Origin: Psittacicella melopsittaci
GTDB lineage: Bacteria; Pseudomonadota; Gammaproteobacteria; Enterobacterales; Psittacicellaceae
DNA length: 64,000 nt
Reading direction: 5' to 3'
Assembly: GCF_003585925.1 (NCBI RefSeq)
Contig: NZ_NRJH01000023.1
Span: forward strand, 1-64,000
The notes beneath the pieces were generated by a model. It searched no databases and had not been told where the DNA came from. It saw nothing but the letters and a program-made list of their open reading frames with translations. Both the position numbers and the translations under genes were made by a program. The number at the start of each line of letters is the position of its first letter. Position 1 is the stretch's first letter. Shown here piece by piece: positions 61,260 through 64,000 of the stretch.

Positions 61260-64000
61260 TTACTTCTCCTGTTTTTTCAGTAAGATTGTCCCTAAGGTAA
61301 TATAAACGATATAAATTGCGATTAACCCTAAATAATAAGGGATAAAGTTTATAAAGCCTAAACCTTTAGTAAATCCACCTAAACTTATCATCTGGAACCA
61401 TGCCCCTGGCATTAAATGAGCAAAAAACTGTAATGCAGGTGCCAAAGTTGAAGTTGGAGTAATTATCCCTGAAAAGTTCATGGTAGGTACCATGGCAATA
61501 ATTGCCGTTAAAAATAAACCAGCTACTTGTGTTTTTACAAAGCTTGAAACTAATAAACCAAAGCCCGTAGATGCTATGGATACAAGTAAGCCCCCAAGAA
61601 GTAAGGCAAGTAGTGAACCTTTAACTGGTACCGAGAAAATAAATACTGCCGATAAGATTAATAGGACAAAACTAAAGAAAGATAAAACTACATAAGGGAT
61701 TTGTTTTCCCAGTAAAAATTGGAATTTGGAAGCTGGAGAACCATATAAGTTCATAATTGAACCTATTTCTTTTTCTCGCACTACCCCCACTGCCATCATA
61801 ATCGCAGGAATTAAAATCATCGCTAACATAATAATTCCAGGACTTATAGCATTAACACTTTTGAAGTCTTGGTTGTAGACATAACGTTGCACTATAGGTG
61901 AAATATTACTTAAATCTACTACCACTCCTTGCTCTTTGTAATAAGAAACAACAAACTCTTGTAAAATCGCTTGAGTAATATTTTTAGCATTTTCTCCTGA
62001 AGAAGGATAGGTACCATCAATAAATACTCCTACTCTTGGTTTATTGCCTTTAAGTAAATCCTCACCAAAATTAGTTGGAATTTCAATAATAATTTTGGCT
62101 TGTCCTTTACGGAGCACTTCATTTACTTGTTCTGGAGATTGCAGACTTCCTTGATAATTAAAATAGTTAGACCCAGCAAATGCTTGTTCGAGTTCATAAC
62201 TTAATGAACTCTTATCTTGATCGAGGACCATATATTTCATAGGTTTTATATCAAATGAAATACTTGATCCCATACATAAAAAGAGAATTAATGAACCACA
62301 TATAGCGAAAAATAAGCGAATTTTGTCACGAATAAGCTCTTTAGTCTCGCGTTTACTAAAGGCGTAAACTAAGGCTACCCATGCTCTTATTGGATTACTC
62401 TTGCCTTGTGGCTCTTCAAGGGTGATTTGGTTATTTAAAGCTTGAGCATCAACGGCATTATCTTTTTTCGGAATATTATCTAAAAGATATTCAATAAATG
62501 CTTGCTCTAAAGTATCACAGTTTTTGGCTTGTCGCAGTTCTTCTGGCGTACCTATAGCCAGTACTTTTCCTTTATCCATTAAAGATATACGATCACATCT
62601 TGCTGCCTCATTCATAAAGTGAGTGGTAATGAAAATGGTAATCTTATCTTCACGGGATAATTTAATTAAATACTGCCAGAACATATCTCTGGCCGCAGGG
62701 TCAACCCCTGAAGTAGGCTCATCGAGAATTAGTACTTGCGGACTATGTAAACAAGCAACAGCAAGTTGGAGACGTTGCTTTATTCCCAGAGGTAAATCTG
62801 CAGGTTTTTCCTTAGCATACTCTTTTAAATCAAATTGTTTTAAAGAAGTTTCGATAAGGCTTTGCCATTGCTCTTTGGGTAAATCGAATAATTTAGCATG
62901 TAAAAGAAGATTGTCTTCTACAGTTAACTCTTCGTATAAACTAAAAGATTGTGACATGTAACCTACATGTTTACGCGTTTCCATATCGGAAGCGTCAAGA
63001 ACTTTGCCTAAAAGTTTAGCCGTACCCTCGGTTGGCTCTAAAAGTCCAGTTAACATTTTCATAGTTGTAGATTTACCACAACCATTCGAACCTAAAAAGC
63101 CAAAAATTTCACCGCGTGGAATAGAAAAGCTAACATGATCTACCGAAGTAAAGTTACCAAATTTTTTGGTTAAATCATGCGCTTCAATTACAGGAGGCTC
63201 GTTGGGATCTACTTCAAATGGACTTATAGAAAAGCCACCTACAGCTCCGCGCTTTTCAGGAGGGAGTAACTTAATGTAAGCATCCTCGAGGTTATCACTT
63301 TGCGTTTGTTTTAGAACATTTTGCGTTAAGTCATTGGCAATTACTAAACCATCATCCATAGCCAGTAAATATTCAAATTGTTCAGCTTCATCTATATAAG
63401 CTGTGGCTACAATTACGGTCATGCTATTGCCACTTTCAGCTCGCAGAGAATTTACTAATTCCCAGAATTGGCGACGAGATAAAGGGTCTACCCCTGTAGT
63501 CGGTTCATCAAGAATTAAAAGTTTTGGATCATGAATTAAAGCACAACAGAGGCTAAGTTTTTGTTTCATCCCTCCAGATAATTTACCTGCAGGACGATCA
63601 CGAAAGGGAGCTAAGCCTGTAGCTTCTAATAAACGTGAGATTCTTGCTTCTTGCTCACTTTTATTCAGACCAAAGAGATTAGCATGAAACTCTATATTCT
63701 CGTTAATTGTCAGAGTTGGATAAAGATTTTTCCCTAACCCCTGAGGCATAAAAGCTATTTCATGGGCTAAAATATCTCGCTCAGCTTTTATCTTAATGTC
63801 ACGTCCTAATACCTCAAGCGAACCTTGCTGAATAATCTTAACACCAGCAATTAATGATAATAAAGTGGATTTTCCCACCCCATCAGGTCCAATAAGACCT
63901 ATGGTTTTACCTAAAGGAATATTCAGATTTATACCTTTAATTGCATGATTATCTTTATAGAAATGTTCTAGATTTTTTACACTAACGGCGTATTCTAGAT
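61260..64000 (-). CDS. RbbA-like fused double ABC ATPase/permease, 5' end beyond the window
   Basis: The frame is open to the right edge, so the start is missing. The visible order is two nucleotide-binding domains then an ABC-2 permease. Domain 1: Walker A GPDGVGKST, signature LSGGMKQKLSLC, Walker B LLILDEPTTGVDP. Domain 2: GSNGCGKSTTMKM, LPLGIKQRLQLAVA (altered signature) and LILDEPTSGVDP. The permease part begins near FAICGSLILFLC and ends in helices with VVREKEIGSIMNLYGSP. In domain 1 the H-loop His is replaced by Tyr (ATAYIDEAEQ), as I recall for RbbA. In E. coli this protein works with YhiI and YhhJ; an HlyD-type adaptor gene is expected upstream of the edge. Confidence 0.9.
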   Translation of the reverse strand, partial: LEYAVSVKNLEHFYKDNHAIKGINLNIPLGKTIGLIGPDGVGKSTLLSLIAGVKIIQQGSLEVLGRDIKIKAERDILAHEIAFMPQGLGKNLYPTLTINENIEFHANLFGLNKSEQEARISRLLEATGLAPFRDRPAGKLSGGMKQKLSLCCALIHDPKLLILDEPTTGVDPLSRRQFWELVNSLRAESGNSMTVIVATAYIDEAEQFEYLLAMDDGLVIANDLTQNVLKQTQSDNLEDAYIKLLPPEKRGAVGGFSISPFEVDPNEPPVIEAHDLTKKFGNFTSVDHVSFSIPRGEIFGFLGSNGCGKSTTMKMLTGLLEPTEGTAKLLGKVLDASDMETRKHVGYMSQSFSLYEELTVEDNLLLHAKLFDLPKEQWQSLIETSLKQFDLKEYAKEKPADLPLGIKQRLQLAVACLHSPQVLILDEPTSGVDPAARDMFWQYLIKLSREDKITIFITTHFMNEAARCDRISLMDKGKVLAIGTPEELRQAKNCDTLEQAFIEYLLDNIPKKDNAVDAQALNNQITLEEPQGKSNPIRAWVALVYAFSKRETKELIRDKIRLFFAICGSLILFLCMGSSISFDIKPMKYMVLDQDKSSLSYELEQAFAGSNYFNYQGSLQSPEQVNEVLRKGQAKIIIEIPTNFGEDLLKGNKPRVGVFIDGTYPSSGENAKNITQAILQEFVVSYYKEQGVVVDLSNISPIVQRYVYNQDFKSVNAISPGIIMLAMILIPAIMMAVGVVREKEIGSIMNLYGSPASKFQFLLGKQIPYVVLSFFSFVLLILSAVFIFSVPVKGSLLALLLGGLLVSIASTGFGLLVSSFVKTQVAGLFLTAIIAMVPTMNFSGIITPTSTLAPALQFFAHLMPGAWFQMISLGGFTKGLGFINFIPYYLGLIAIYIVYITLGTILLKKQEK

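Noticed and set aside
61260-63878. GTG at 63878 as the true start of the RbbA-like gene
   Set aside because: It lies inside the Walker A motif (GPDGVGKST); the frame continues open to the window edge, so the gene is partial.

Overview
The window is an AT-rich stretch of a Gram-negative chromosome, almost certainly a gammaproteobacterium. The protein set points to the Pasteurellales side of the class: E. coli-type priA/ftsN, mutH, parE/parC, rraB and ybeD genes, an rppH-TauE-lgt gene order that I recall from Haemophilus, and nag/nan sugar genes. The low GC and the many divergent or enlarged proteins would fit an early-branching relative such as Psittacicella; that placement is inference. Apart from an interrupted gene tail at the left edge there are no mobile elements, prophage genes or CRISPR arrays. 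Nearly every transcription unit ends in a clear intrinsic terminator.

Layout. 1-340: end of an acidic Ala/Glu/Pro-repeat gene, broken by an in-frame stop. 380-3840: amino-sugar genes (nanE, nagA, nagB) around a VUT-family transporter. 4121-8188: an unknown gene, then bioD, bioC and alaA. 8514-12404: lipB, lipA, hemW, rpiA. 12446-16491: ftsN, priA, ppa. 16627-19590: the alpha ribosomal operon (rpsM-rpsK-rpsD-rpoA-rplQ), preceded by a recognisable S4-binding leader. 20022-23523: an unknown gene with ung, rraB, a five-tRNA Phe/Asn array and ybeD. 23754-28290: mltF, serC, dsbA, pheA. 28409-49093: the division and cell-wall (dcw) cluster from rsmH to lpxC. 49260-56480: rppH, a TauE-type exporter, lgt, mutH, parE, parC. 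56657-58656: lysC, pgsA. 58720-64000: an RbbA/YhhJ-type ABC exporter with a TolC-like outer-membrane lipoprotein, cut by the right edge.

The dcw cluster is the most unusual part. MurD and FtsW are encoded as one uninterrupted protein of about 920 residues, so a cytoplasmic peptidoglycan-precursor ligase is joined to the division glycosyltransferase. FtsA keeps its place and its C-terminal membrane helix but has lost the recognisable phosphate-binding motifs of its actin-like ATP site. FtsZ has an acidic insertion and lacks the usual C-terminal FtsA/ZipA-binding peptide. MurE, MurF, MurG and FtsL all carry large insertions or extensions. Terminator-like hairpins split the cluster into several units. 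Together these suggest a remodelled divisome.

A second point of interest is topoisomerase IV. ParC has Leu at the position of E. coli Ser80, and ParE has Asn in the EGDSA motif. Both are single-base changes at known quinolone-resistance positions.
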